From Bdellovibrio sp. (GTDB lineage Bacteria; Bdellovibrionota; Bdellovibrionia; Bdellovibrionales; Bdellovibrionaceae): a DNA stretch of 10,578 bases. Made by a program: the position numbers and the translations under genes. The DNA is taken from the NCBI GenBank assembly GCA_017745015.1, contig JAGIAF010000107.1, positions 1-10,578 of the forward strand. The letters run 5' to 3'. Each line of letters starts with the position of its first letter. The stretch's first letter is position 1. Of this stretch, positions 1-5,628 are shown piece after piece. The notes under the pieces are model-generated. The model was given only the letters and a program-made list of their open reading frames with translations, had not been told where the DNA came from and did no database searches.

Positions 1-507
1 AAATTCATCATCTTCGTCAGAACTCGCGTGCGTGCTGAGCGCGTGATGAAGGCTATGGAGCGTGCGAATATCGCGACGATCACTTTGCATGGTGAAAAAG
101 ACCAGGCAGACCGCGCTGAAGTGTTGAAAGCGTTCCGCGAAGACAAGTGCAAAATCATGATTGCAACCGATGTGAGCGCTCGTGGTATCGATATTCCAAA
201 CGTCACTCACGTGATCAATTACGACCTTCCAGAGAAGCCGGAGAATTACGTTCACCGTATCGGTCGTACCGGCCGTGGCTTCAATAAAGGTATCGCCGTA
301 TCGTTCTGCGCATCGGAAGAGAAAGAGCTTCTTTCCGACATCGAAAACATGCTGAAAAAAGAAATCGAAGAGATCAAAGTTAGTAAAGCTGACTACAAAA
401 TCATCGCCTCTCAGCCGGAGCAGGGCTTGGGCCTTGATGACCTATTGGCCAGTGAGGACGATAATTCAGCCAAGGCTCAACGCCAGAAGAAGTGGAAAAA
501 GAAGTAG
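1..507 (+). CDS. DEAD-box ATP-dependent RNA helicase, C-terminal part (5' end outside window)
   Basis: The reading frame is open from base 1, so the gene starts upstream of the window; about 168 residues are visible. They form the second RecA-like helicase domain. Motif IV (FIIFVRT) is at the very edge, a motif IVa-like HGEKDQADR follows, then motif V (ATDVSARGIDIP, around residue 55) and motif VI (HRIGRTGR, around residue 85, with the arginine-finger residues intact). The VHRIGRTGR context and the stretch before it (INYDLPEKPENY) are typical of the bacterial RhlE/DeaD/CsdA group, which unwinds short RNA duplexes in ribosome assembly, mRNA decay or cold adaptation. The tail after the core is short, charged and ends in a lysine-rich run (QKKWKKK), as in RhlE-like enzymes, and there is no DbpA-type RNA-binding domain. 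Which paralogue it is cannot be decided without the N-terminal half. No clear intrinsic terminator follows the stop codon. Confidence 0.95.
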   Translation, partial: KFIIFVRTRVRAERVMKAMERANIATITLHGEKDQADRAEVLKAFREDKCKIMIATDVSARGIDIPNVTHVINYDLPEKPENYVHRIGRTGRGFNKGIAVSFCASEEKELLSDIENMLKKEIEEIKVSKADYKIIASQPEQGLGLDDLLASEDDNSAKAQRQKKWKKK

Positions 508-607
508 ATTTCTCATTTGGCTTACTCGACTCGCTGTGTGGTGATGCAAGAAAGCACCAAATCTTGTAGTGAAAAAAGATACACTGTCGAGGTCTGCAAC
601 GAAGGTG

Positions 608-637
608 AGCCTGCATGGTTGCAATTTCCTGCAGGCT
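608..637 (+). promoter_or_regulatory. Inverted repeat (leader hairpin 1) upstream of the aminotransferase
   Basis: Bases 608-615 (AGCCTGCA) are the exact reverse complement of 630-637 (TGCAGGCT), with a 14-base loop. It is not followed by a T run, so it does not look like an intrinsic terminator for the helicase gene. It lies ten bases before a second, longer inverted repeat in the same leader. It could be an mRNA leader stem or a protein-binding palindrome; function unknown. Confidence 0.45.
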
Positions 638-646
638 GTTGGAAAC

Positions 647-680
647 TCTCTCTATAGTCTTAACACTTTCTATAGAGAGA
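647..680 (+). promoter_or_regulatory. Perfect 11-bp inverted repeat covering the aminotransferase ribosome binding site
   Basis: Bases 647-657 (TCTCTCTATAG) pair exactly with 670-680 (CTATAGAGAGA) around a 12-base loop. The right arm contains the only purine-rich Shine-Dalgarno-like stretch (GAGAGA, 675-680) ahead of the ATG at 686. If the left arm is transcribed, the hairpin would hide the ribosome binding site. A caution: the left arm also contains TATAGT (653-658), which could be a -10 box. In that case transcription would start inside the loop and the palindrome would act as DNA, for example as an operator. No good -35 stands 16-19 bases upstream of it. Confidence 0.5.
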
Positions 681-685
681 ATTTT

Positions 686-1804
686 ATGAGCATTTCACAA
701 GTTCCTTTTATTACATTGAACCGTTTTGAACCTGGTTTCCGCGATGAGTTCTTGAGCGGCGTTGCATCTCTTTTCGATAAAACTCAATTCGTTGGTGGTC
801 CGATCGTAGCTGAGATGGAAGCCAACTTGGCGAAATACACAAAATCTAAACATGCGATCGGTTGTGCGAACGGTACAGACGCAATCCAAATCGCTCTTCG
901 CGCAGTGGGTGTTGAAAAGAACGATAAAGTTCTAGTTCCAGATATGACTTTCTGGGCAACTTTTGAAGCAGTAGTTAACGTGGGTGCAAACCCTGTCACT
1001 GTTGACGTAAACAAAGAGTCTTGCCACTGGGATCTAGCGACTTTCAAAAAAGCGGTTGAAACTTACAAACCAAAAGCGGCGATCATGGTTCACCTTTACG
1101 GTTGGGTGACTCCTGATACTATGGAAATCAGAAAATTCGCAAAAGACGCTGGCGTTCTTTTGATCGAAGACGGTGCACAATGCTTCGGTACTGAAATCGA
1201 AGGCCAATCTGTTCTTGGAACAGCTTTGATCTCTACGACAAGCTTCTATCCAGCAAAAGTTTTGGGTGCTTCTGGTGATGCGGGCGCGATCTTCACAGCT
1301 AATGATGAATACGCGAAAAACTGCCGCACTTTGATCAACCACGGTCGTACAGATCACTATTCTCACGGTATGATCGGTTGGAATTCTCGTATCGGTGCTT
1401 ATGAGTCATTGTTCTTGAACATGTCTTTGAAGCACATCGACGCTCGTATCGAAAGCCGTATGAAAGCGGTTAAGTTCTACTCTGAAGCTTTGCAAGGTCT
1501 TCCATTCCAAGTGAAACGTGCAAGCTCTAAAGTTAAAGAAAATGGTTACTGCCAAGTTGGTATGATCGATCCGTCTTTGCGTCCAGCATTGATCGAAACT
1601 TTGAAGAAAGCCAACGTCGGTTATGGTACAATTTATCCAGGAGCAATGAGCTTGCAATCTGGTGCAGCAGCGCACTTGGCTGGTAAAATCGATAACGGTA
1701 ACGCGCACTACGTATCTCAAGCTGTATTGAATCTTCCGTGCTTTGCATACATCACGACGGATGAACTTCAGTACGTTGTTGATACAGTTAAAAAACACTT
1801 CTAA
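686..1804 (+). CDS. DegT/DnrJ/EryC1/StrS family PLP-dependent aminotransferase (sugar aminotransferase type)
   Basis: This 372-residue protein has the full length and motif order of the fold-type I sugar aminotransferases. These transfer an amino group, usually from glutamate, to a keto sugar nucleotide in LPS, O-antigen or glycan synthesis. Visible landmarks are the cofactor phosphate loop (GCANGTDAIQIAL, 59-71), PDMTFWAT (85-92), and VHLYG (135-139). LIEDGAQCFG (159-168) carries D162, which pairs with the pyridine nitrogen, and SFYPAKVLGASGDAG (186-200) has the Schiff-base lysine K191. The NSR element (233-235) is present in HGRTDHYSHG...GWNSRIG. The frame is open further upstream, but the ATG at 686 is chosen because it has GAGAGA five bases upstream and because the protein then begins as family members do. 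Codon use is strongly skewed to GGT, GCT, CGT and AAC compared with the flanking genes, suggesting high expression. The substrate cannot be read from sequence, and no sugar-biosynthesis partners are adjacent. Confidence 0.92.
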   Translation: MSISQVPFITLNRFEPGFRDEFLSGVASLFDKTQFVGGPIVAEMEANLAKYTKSKHAIGCANGTDAIQIALRAVGVEKNDKVLVPDMTFWATFEAVVNVGANPVTVDVNKESCHWDLATFKKAVETYKPKAAIMVHLYGWVTPDTMEIRKFAKDAGVLLIEDGAQCFGTEIEGQSVLGTALISTTSFYPAKVLGASGDAGAIFTANDEYAKNCRTLINHGRTDHYSHGMIGWNSRIGAYESLFLNMSLKHIDARIESRMKAVKFYSEALQGLPFQVKRASSKVKENGYCQVGMIDPSLRPALIETLKKANVGYGTIYPGAMSLQSGAAAHLAGKIDNGNAHYVSQAVLNLPCFAYITTDELQYVVDTVKKHF

Positions 1805-1834
1805 TTTACTGAACTTTTTTGAACGTTCTTTATG

Positions 1835-1867
1835 GGGAGTTGCCGAAAGGCATCTCCCTTTTTTTTT
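1835..1867 (+). terminator. Intrinsic terminator of the aminotransferase gene
   Basis: A 10-position stem (GGGAGTTGCC / GGCATCTCCC, one T-T mismatch) closes on a GAAA tetraloop and is followed by nine consecutive T residues (1859-1867). It lies 30 bases after the aminotransferase stop codon, so that gene is probably monocistronic at its 3' end. Confidence 0.93.
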
Positions 1868-1906
1868 ACTTTCTTGCTAGCGTTTTTCCTTAGACAAAGG
1901 ATGTCT

Positions 1907-2314
1907 ATGGGAAAGCTTAAAGCGGTTTTTCTTATTGTGCTCTTGCTGTCAGGGATGGCGGCAGAGGCCTCTAGAAAACAATTTGTGGGTGTGTGGGAGC
2001 ATATTTCCGGTGATCCTATCTGGGCCCGCCTAGAGATCGATAAGCACATGAATGTTCGCGCCTATCGCTTTTGTGGCGCGATCGCCTGCGATCTCCCGAT
2101 GCGTTTTCGTGTGAAGACTTATGGGCGTAGTCGCTTTTCTCTCAATCACACTCTCGCCAAGGGCTGGATCTATGATACGGGCGAGCAGTTCGTCGCCAAT
2201 GAGTATTTCGAAATTCAAGGAAACAAGTTAGTTTTGCGGGAGTATCAAAGGTACTTAGAACCCAACGGCAGAGCTGATCAGACACATCGAATGAAATTTG
2301 AACTTAGTCATTAG
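1907..2314 (+). CDS. Small exported protein with a conserved-looking cysteine pair, function unknown
   Basis: The protein has 135 residues. MGKLKAVFLIVLLLSGMAAEA is a standard Sec signal peptide with likely cleavage after A21. The mature part is short and beta-rich, with a W30 start (GVWEHISGDPIWARLEI), a CGAIACD cysteine pair (C56, C61) and a C-terminal YLEPNGRADQTHRMKFEL. From memory this layout resembles small exported proteins with a W..xDP..R..I start, a C-x-x-x-x-C-D motif and an SGR..Y..xF end, but I cannot name the family securely. The ATG at 1907 is preferred over the one at 1901 because AAAGG (1896-1900) ends directly at 1901 but six bases before 1907. Further upstream in-frame starts would fall inside the preceding terminator. 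The stop codon overlaps that of the convergent membrane-protein gene. No promoter is evident in the 39 bases after the upstream terminator. Confidence 0.75.
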   Translation: MGKLKAVFLIVLLLSGMAAEASRKQFVGVWEHISGDPIWARLEIDKHMNVRAYRFCGAIACDLPMRFRVKTYGRSRFSLNHTLAKGWIYDTGEQFVANEYFEIQGNKLVLREYQRYLEPNGRADQTHRMKFELSH

Positions 2315-2973
2315 CAGCGACTTGGAAGCAATTGAAATACGAAGATAAACTGAAAGATGGCCCCAATGATAACAAACGCGTGAAAGATCTCGTGATAACC
2401 GAAAACTCGCGGCCACAGAGAGGGTTTTCTAAATGCGTAAGACAATGCTCCGATGCTATAGGCAACTCCACCAAGCACGAGGCATATCATCGCGGGCGTA
2501 TTCACCGCTGCCTTTACGTCACTCCAGAAGGGCACAACGATCCAGCCAGCAATTAAATACAGAATGGCGCTGACCCACTTAGGACAGTTCACCCAGAATA
2601 ATGATTGAAGAATACCAAACAGACAAACTGACCAAGTCAGAATCAGAAACTTAATTCCCGACTCAGGCGGCATGCCAATTAAAGCTAGGGGAGTGCCAGT
2701 GCCTGCAATCATCAAATAGATCGAGCAGTGATCAAGACGTTTCATCCACTGGCGATATTGCGGATTCCAATTCGGTAAGTGATATAAGGAGCTAATGCCA
2801 AAAAGCGTGATCAGGCAAATAGAGTAAATCAAAAGCGCGACAAATTCGCGAAGAGACTTAGAGGTCGCAACGACAACCGTGCTTGCACCCATTGAAAAGA
2901 AGAAGGCCGCAAGGTGAGAATATCCACGCAAGAGAGGTTTAGCAGGTGGGCGTGGAATGAAGGCTTTGCTCAA
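2311..2973 (-). CDS. PAQR / hemolysin III (HlyIII) family integral membrane protein, TTG start
   Basis: This 220-residue protein has about seven hydrophobic segments and the three PAQR signature motifs: SSLYH (S61...H65), the aspartate motif LDHCSIYLMIAGTGTP (D81), and HEIFH (H194...H198). These residues form the zinc site shared by bacterial hemolysin III-like proteins and eukaryotic adiponectin/progestin receptors. Bacterial members are inner-membrane proteins of poorly defined role, proposed to be hydrolases or to affect membrane homeostasis; the name hemolysin is historical. Length is normal for the family. The start is TTG: a stop codon lies in frame four codons upstream, AGAGGA sits eight bases before the TTG, and the next ATG (residue 28) would remove the first membrane segment. 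The TTG overlaps the TGA of the upstream 45-residue ORF (TTGA), so translation is probably coupled. Its 3' end overlaps the stop codon of the convergent gene by four bases, with no terminator between them. Confidence 0.93.
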   Translation of the reverse strand: MSKAFIPRPPAKPLLRGYSHLAAFFFSMGASTVVVATSKSLREFVALLIYSICLITLFGISSLYHLPNWNPQYRQWMKRLDHCSIYLMIAGTGTPLALIGMPPESGIKFLILTWSVCLFGILQSLFWVNCPKWVSAILYLIAGWIVVPFWSDVKAAVNTPAMICLVLGGVAYSIGALSYAFRKPSLWPRVFGYHEIFHAFVIIGAIFQFIFVFQLLPSRC

Positions 2974-3107
2974 TTGAGATCCTCTTCACTGAATTCAAAG
3001 CTAAAATCCATCGGACCAAAAATATCTTGATGAGCAGCCAGCACAATTCTGCGCAGACGAGAAAACTGCTTGCGCGCAAAGCGACGGGTCAATGTTATCT
3101 GCTTCAT
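2970..3107 (-). CDS. 45-residue bipolar small protein, first gene of the hemolysin III operon
   Basis: The ORF starts at ATG (3105-3107), preceded by a consensus Shine-Dalgarno AAGGAG six to seven bases upstream, and ends at TGA overlapping the TTG start of the hemolysin III gene. The predicted 45-residue protein splits by charge. The first 20 residues are very basic (TRRFARKQFSRLRR), then a short hydrophobic link (IVLAA), then an acidic half ending FSFEFSEEDLN. There is no signal peptide or membrane segment. A strong promoter (3130-3158) leads directly into it, so translation is clearly initiated here. It may be a genuine small protein, for instance a partner of the membrane protein, or a leader ORF whose translation feeds the TTG-start gene. 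I do not recognise a family. Confidence in translation is higher than in a function for the product. Confidence 0.75.
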   Translation of the reverse strand: MKQITLTRRFARKQFSRLRRIVLAAHQDIFGPMDFSFEFSEEDLN

Positions 3108-3129
3108 AAATTGCTCCTTTTACCTAAAC

Positions 3130-3158
3130 ATTATACGGTGATATTTGAAGTAGTGCAA
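3130..3158 (-). promoter_or_regulatory. Sigma-70-type promoter of the 45-residue ORF / hemolysin III operon
   Basis: Read on the minus strand, TTGCAC (3153-3158) is followed by a 17-base spacer and a perfect TATAAT (3130-3135). Transcription would start near 3123, giving a leader of only about 16 bases that carries the Shine-Dalgarno of the small ORF. Confidence 0.85.
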
Positions 3159-3398
3159 AATTACTTGATGTTTAGAGTAATTGCTTAATGATTTTTTGAG
3201 CACTTGTCTGATAACAACGCTGGGGTTTTTGCTCTAGGAGCGATGATGTCACTCCAATCGGTCAATTGATTTGTAGATCTGATCAAAAATGAGAATTCAG
3301 GAATGCTCGAAATCGCTCTGCGCGTGAATGAAGTAGATTAGGCGCCTATAAACAAAATTTGTTTTCATTTCGAGACGACGACACAATAGAATTTAAAT
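3136..3398. other. Intergenic region between divergent transcription units
   Basis: The region upstream of the minus-strand operon and of the plus-strand lipoprotein gene shows no RNA gene, long repeat or convincing ORF. It contains the -35 of the minus-strand promoter at one end. Toward the lipoprotein gene, TATAAA (3347-3352) lies 17 bases after a poor -35 (GTGAAT, 3324-3329) and is a weak promoter candidate for that gene. An eight-codon ORF with a good ribosome binding site (AGGAG 3236-3240, ATG 3243) is present but too short to call. Confidence 0.4.
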
Positions 3399-3760
3399 AT
3401 GCGCTGGTTAGTGTCTCTGTTGGTTCTTTTTTTAGTCTCTTGCCAAACAGGTCAAACGGGGAATGGATAGTTGAACCTTCTTGGCAATTCTATTTCCCGA
3501 TGTCTGCGTATACATATGAAGCTACAAAAGATATGCGCTGTCCTGACATGAGTTACTATGTGCAAAAATTTATAAATGTATCTGAGTGCTATGAAAGACG
3601 GGCCGACAATGATTCTTTGAAGAAGTCGCGGGAGATGTTGGAAATGTTGCGAGTTCGCTATGAGAGTGGGCCGACTTGCATTAGATCGCGAGACTATCAG
3701 GTCATTAAAAAGTATCAGGAACTTATTAATAAGAAGCTAGAAATCGTAAAGGGCAGCTGA
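3399..3760 (+). pseudogene. Small lipoprotein gene split by a single-base frameshift
   Basis: From ATG 3399 one frame encodes MRWLVSLLVLFLVSC, a signal peptide ending in a good lipobox (LVSC, C15), then stops at TAG 3468-3470. The adjacent frame (-1) is open across the same place and continues for 99 residues from GAA 3461 to the TGA at 3758-3760, where a terminator overlaps the stop codon. Joining the two at the GGGG run (3458-3461) gives a sensible 120-residue lipoprotein, QTGQTG-EWIVEPSW..., with three further cysteines (RCPD, ECYE, TCIR) and a helical lysine-rich end. One missing G would explain the break. Alternatives are a sequencing error, a real pseudogene, or -1 slippage at GGGG, where a tRNA on GGG can re-pair one base back. 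The T7 run at 3427-3433 is a second possible indel site but would destroy the lipobox. The ribosome binding site is weak. The family is not recognised. Confidence 0.65.
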
Positions 3761-3771
3761 TGCCCTTTTTT
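3748..3771 (+). terminator. Intrinsic terminator overlapping the stop codon of the lipoprotein gene
   Basis: AAAGGGCA (3748-3755) pairs exactly with TGCCCTTT (3761-3768) around a five-base loop GCTGA whose last three bases are the stop codon; six T residues follow from 3766. The stem begins within the last codons, an economical arrangement that supports the reading frame ending at 3760. Confidence 0.88.
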
Positions 3772-3781
3772 CAATTGTCTC

Positions 3782-3811
3782 TTGCCTTGCCGCGACGCAT
3801 GATGCTATCTT
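3782..3811 (+). promoter_or_regulatory. Probable promoter of tRNA-Ser
   Basis: TTGCCT (3782-3787) and TATCTT (3806-3811) are separated by 18 bases, placing the transcription start about ten bases ahead of the mature tRNA. The tRNA sits behind a terminator and so needs its own promoter. Both boxes are imperfect. Confidence 0.45.
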
Positions 3812-3828
3812 AAATTCTCTTTTCGTAC

Positions 3829-3919
3829 GGACAGGTGGCCGAGTGGTTGAAGGCGCACGCCTGGAACGCGTGTGTAGGTCAAAAGCCTACCGAGAGTTCG
3901 AATCTCTCCCTGTCCGCCA
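3829..3919 (+). tRNA. tRNA-Ser (anticodon GGA), CCA encoded
   Basis: All arms can be drawn by eye. The acceptor is GGACAGG / CCTGTCC with discriminator G3916 and encoded CCA (3917-3919). A D arm (GCCGAGTGGTTGAAGGC) follows, then an anticodon stem CACGC/GCGTG with loop CTGGAAC giving anticodon GGA at 3863-3865. The long class II variable arm (GTAGG...CCTAC) is diagnostic of Ser/Leu/Tyr tRNAs, and the T arm is GAGAG-TTCGAAT-CTCTC. It reads UCC and UCU codons. No integrase or attachment-site duplication is visible next to its 3' end. Confidence 0.97.
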
Positions 3920-4035
3920 ATTTCATTTCTAACTGACACCGCAAGTTCGGTTCTACGGTTCTCCATTTCATAAGAGTTTTCCGTAATTTTAGAATCTCAG
4001 GAAGTTTGGATAAAGGGTTCTACGGATCTACTGTG

Positions 4036-4052
4036 GGTTCACAAGCTGAACC
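4036..4052 (-). other. Short hairpin directly after the stop codon of the 502-residue gene
   Basis: GGTTCA (4036-4041) and TGAACC (4047-4052) form a perfect 6-bp stem with a five-base loop, touching the minus-strand stop codon at 4053-4055. There is no T run after it on the minus strand, so it may be an mRNA 3'-end stem rather than a full intrinsic terminator. Confidence 0.35.
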
Positions 4053-5561
4053 TTATTTCTGCGATTCCAATATTCTTGCGATAGAGGCTTCAAATTCTTT
4101 AGCAAAATCCTCAGCAACTCTTCCTTTCATAAAGGCAGGGTTGGTGATGGTTTCCATCATTCTTTCAGGAGACAATTCCAAGCCATACCATTTAACACCC
4201 TCTGCATCTACATGTGACCACTGAGGGCCCATGTCTTTAAAGCCCATGCCTTGATACATGATGACGCCTTCTGCGGTGTTATAGGTGTAAAGGCGCTGTG
4301 CTTGGGTATTGAACTGTGCAGGGCGATCCGAGCTGAATACGCCGCTAAAGAGTTCCAACAAGATAGCAGAGTAACCGACACGGCGTTGTCCAGACGCTTT
4401 GGAGATCGCGAATTTCACGGGTTCAAAGATTTGTCCTGTGTAAATAGCAAAAGGCTTTGTGGTATCGGCGTGCATGTAGTTTTTTAAAGCGTCAGCAACT
4501 GTTGGACTCATAGCTGATTTGCCATCATGTACATAGTCCACTAATCCCGGGCGCGGAAGTTCGTAGTGAGTACCAAAGAACTCTTCCATAGGTAAGACTT
4601 CTAAGTTCGTCGTAAATGAAACATCCTTAGTGCCAAGTGATGAAGATTTCGAAGGCAGGAAGCGAGTGTCCAAATCATTGAGACGCTCTTCCCAACGACT
4701 TGTCTTCGCATTGAAGTATCGATACTGAGCATATGTCGAACGCGTGTAACCGATGCTGCCAACAATTTCTCCAGGAAGATTGTCGCCAGTGGCGTTTTTG
4801 ACAACGACATAATCAGTTTTTGTGAGTGCAGAGTAAGCTTTGGCAATAAGCTGATCGATGAAATCAGGAGTCCAATTTCTGCGACCATACTGACCTAGAG
4901 AGAACTTAAGAACATCACCCAAGCTCGAATCAAGCTGTTGTTTGCCTGCGAGATTTGCTCGTTCCATCGCAATAGACAAGTATTCAAAATTATGATCGCG
5001 AAGAGTACCAGCGTCTGCAATTTCACTGAAAATACGCTTTCGAAGTTCGCGTCGGCTCCAGCCATTCTCCTCAGATAATTTATCAAGTTCGGTCAAAACC
5101 TGCTTTGGCAATCCGGGGTGAGTTTTGATTTCGTGTTTTTCAATGAAGAAGGGGCCACGGCGATACGTGGTTTTTTCATAGTAAGTGGTGCTGTAAATAT
5201 CAGCGCCATTAACGCGACCGACGTAGTTGGAAATTGGAATTCTTTCGACGTTGGCAGGCGCAGATGTTTGATCTGTAAAATAGAGCTGGGATTTTGACTT
5301 AGATTTCTTTGAAAAAATCGAGCGCTGAACTTGCTGTAGTTCCTTCGTTAATGCAGCCACATCTGGAATCTCATTGGGCTGAAGATCACGCGTTCGGGCT
5401 TCACGCCAGAGCAATTGATACTTCGTGTGTGCCGGGCGGGAGATTGCCTCAGTAAAGACATTTCCACAAGCCATAGGACTGGCTTCCGCCGTGCACGCTA
5501 AGATGAGCGTAAAGACGCTCACCAAGTGTCTAAACTTTTGACAGGAAGTCGCTATTGCCAT
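4053..5561 (-). CDS. Large exported protein of unknown family, with weak GNAT-like features in its second half
   Basis: The protein has 502 residues. Residues 1-27 (hydrophobic core LVSVFTLILACTA, cleavage AEA|S) are a Sec signal peptide. C23 inside ILAC could be read as a poor lipobox, but signal peptidase I cleavage after A27 fits better. The mature part starts with a charged helical segment (about 55-95, SIFSKKSKSKSQ). A basic helical block comes near 150-180 (ENGWSRRELRKRIFSE), then a mixed alpha/beta second half. There, GEIVGSIGYTRS (264-275), LEVLPMEEFFG...LPRPGLV (320-341) and YTYNTAEGVIMYQGMGFKDMG (425-445) follow the strand order and the GVxxYxxMGF signature of GNAT or autoinducer-synthase-like acyltransferases. 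This is pattern inference, not an identified family. The start is supported by AGAGG eight bases upstream of ATG. It lies 67 bases downstream of a TetR gene on the same strand and may be co-transcribed with it. Confidence 0.85.
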   Translation of the reverse strand: MAIATSCQKFRHLVSVFTLILACTAEASPMACGNVFTEAISRPAHTKYQLLWREARTRDLQPNEIPDVAALTKELQQVQRSIFSKKSKSKSQLYFTDQTSAPANVERIPISNYVGRVNGADIYSTTYYEKTTYRRGPFFIEKHEIKTHPGLPKQVLTELDKLSEENGWSRRELRKRIFSEIADAGTLRDHNFEYLSIAMERANLAGKQQLDSSLGDVLKFSLGQYGRRNWTPDFIDQLIAKAYSALTKTDYVVVKNATGDNLPGEIVGSIGYTRSTYAQYRYFNAKTSRWEERLNDLDTRFLPSKSSSLGTKDVSFTTNLEVLPMEEFFGTHYELPRPGLVDYVHDGKSAMSPTVADALKNYMHADTTKPFAIYTGQIFEPVKFAISKASGQRRVGYSAILLELFSGVFSSDRPAQFNTQAQRLYTYNTAEGVIMYQGMGFKDMGPQWSHVDAEGVKWYGLELSPERMMETITNPAFMKGRVAEDFAKEFEASIARILESQK

Positions 5562-5567
5562 TGTTTT

Positions 5568-5609
5568 AACCTCTTTTGAGTCTAAAACAGACTCTAGTTT
5601 TTAGAGGTT
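5568..5609 (-). promoter_or_regulatory. Nested hairpin enclosing the ribosome binding site of the 502-residue exported protein
   Basis: Outer arms AACCTCT (5568-5574) and AGAGGTT (5603-5609) and inner arms GAGTCT (5578-5583) and AGACTC (5589-5594) form a nested stem with a five-base loop. On the minus-strand mRNA the Shine-Dalgarno AGAGG (complement of 5570-5574) sits in the outer stem, eight bases before the ATG. In an mRNA that reads in from the TetR gene or starts upstream of 5609, this structure would mask translation initiation. Confidence 0.5.
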
Positions 5610-5628
5610 GCAAGGCCCATGCTGGGGA

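Noticed and set aside
520..562. Possible terminator stem after the helicase (TGGTG/CACCA, TTTGG/CCAAA)
   Set aside because: The stem is short and interrupted, the loop is long and no T run follows.
569..685. In-frame N-terminal extension of the aminotransferase (39 codons, GTG start)
   Set aside because: It has no ribosome binding site, spans both leader inverted repeats and is not family-like; ATG 686 gives the normal N-terminus.
1832..1906. Upstream start for the 135-residue exported protein
   Set aside because: This stretch is the preceding intrinsic terminator and T run, and it would bury the signal peptide.
3243..3269. Eight-codon ORF (MMSLQSVN) with a good AGGAG
   Set aside because: It is too short to support and has no downstream coupled gene; the ribosome binding site match is probably chance.
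3359..3398. TTG start giving a continuous 133-residue version of the lipoprotein frame
   Set aside because: There is no Shine-Dalgarno, the N-terminal residues look random, and the adjacent frame offers a real lipoprotein signal peptide.
3949..4025. 10-bp direct repeat GGTTCTACGG (3949-3958 and 4016-4025) downstream of the tRNA
   Set aside because: It was considered as an attachment-site duplication, but it is not part of the tRNA 3' end, is only 10 bp and encloses no mobile gene.
4006..4487. Plus-strand open frames across the 502-residue gene
   Set aside because: They are antisense shadows with no initiation signals and low-plausibility composition.
5483..5494. Lipobox (ILAC) in the 502-residue protein
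   Set aside because: Leucine at -2 is a poor lipobox and the following AEA|S is a good signal peptidase I site.
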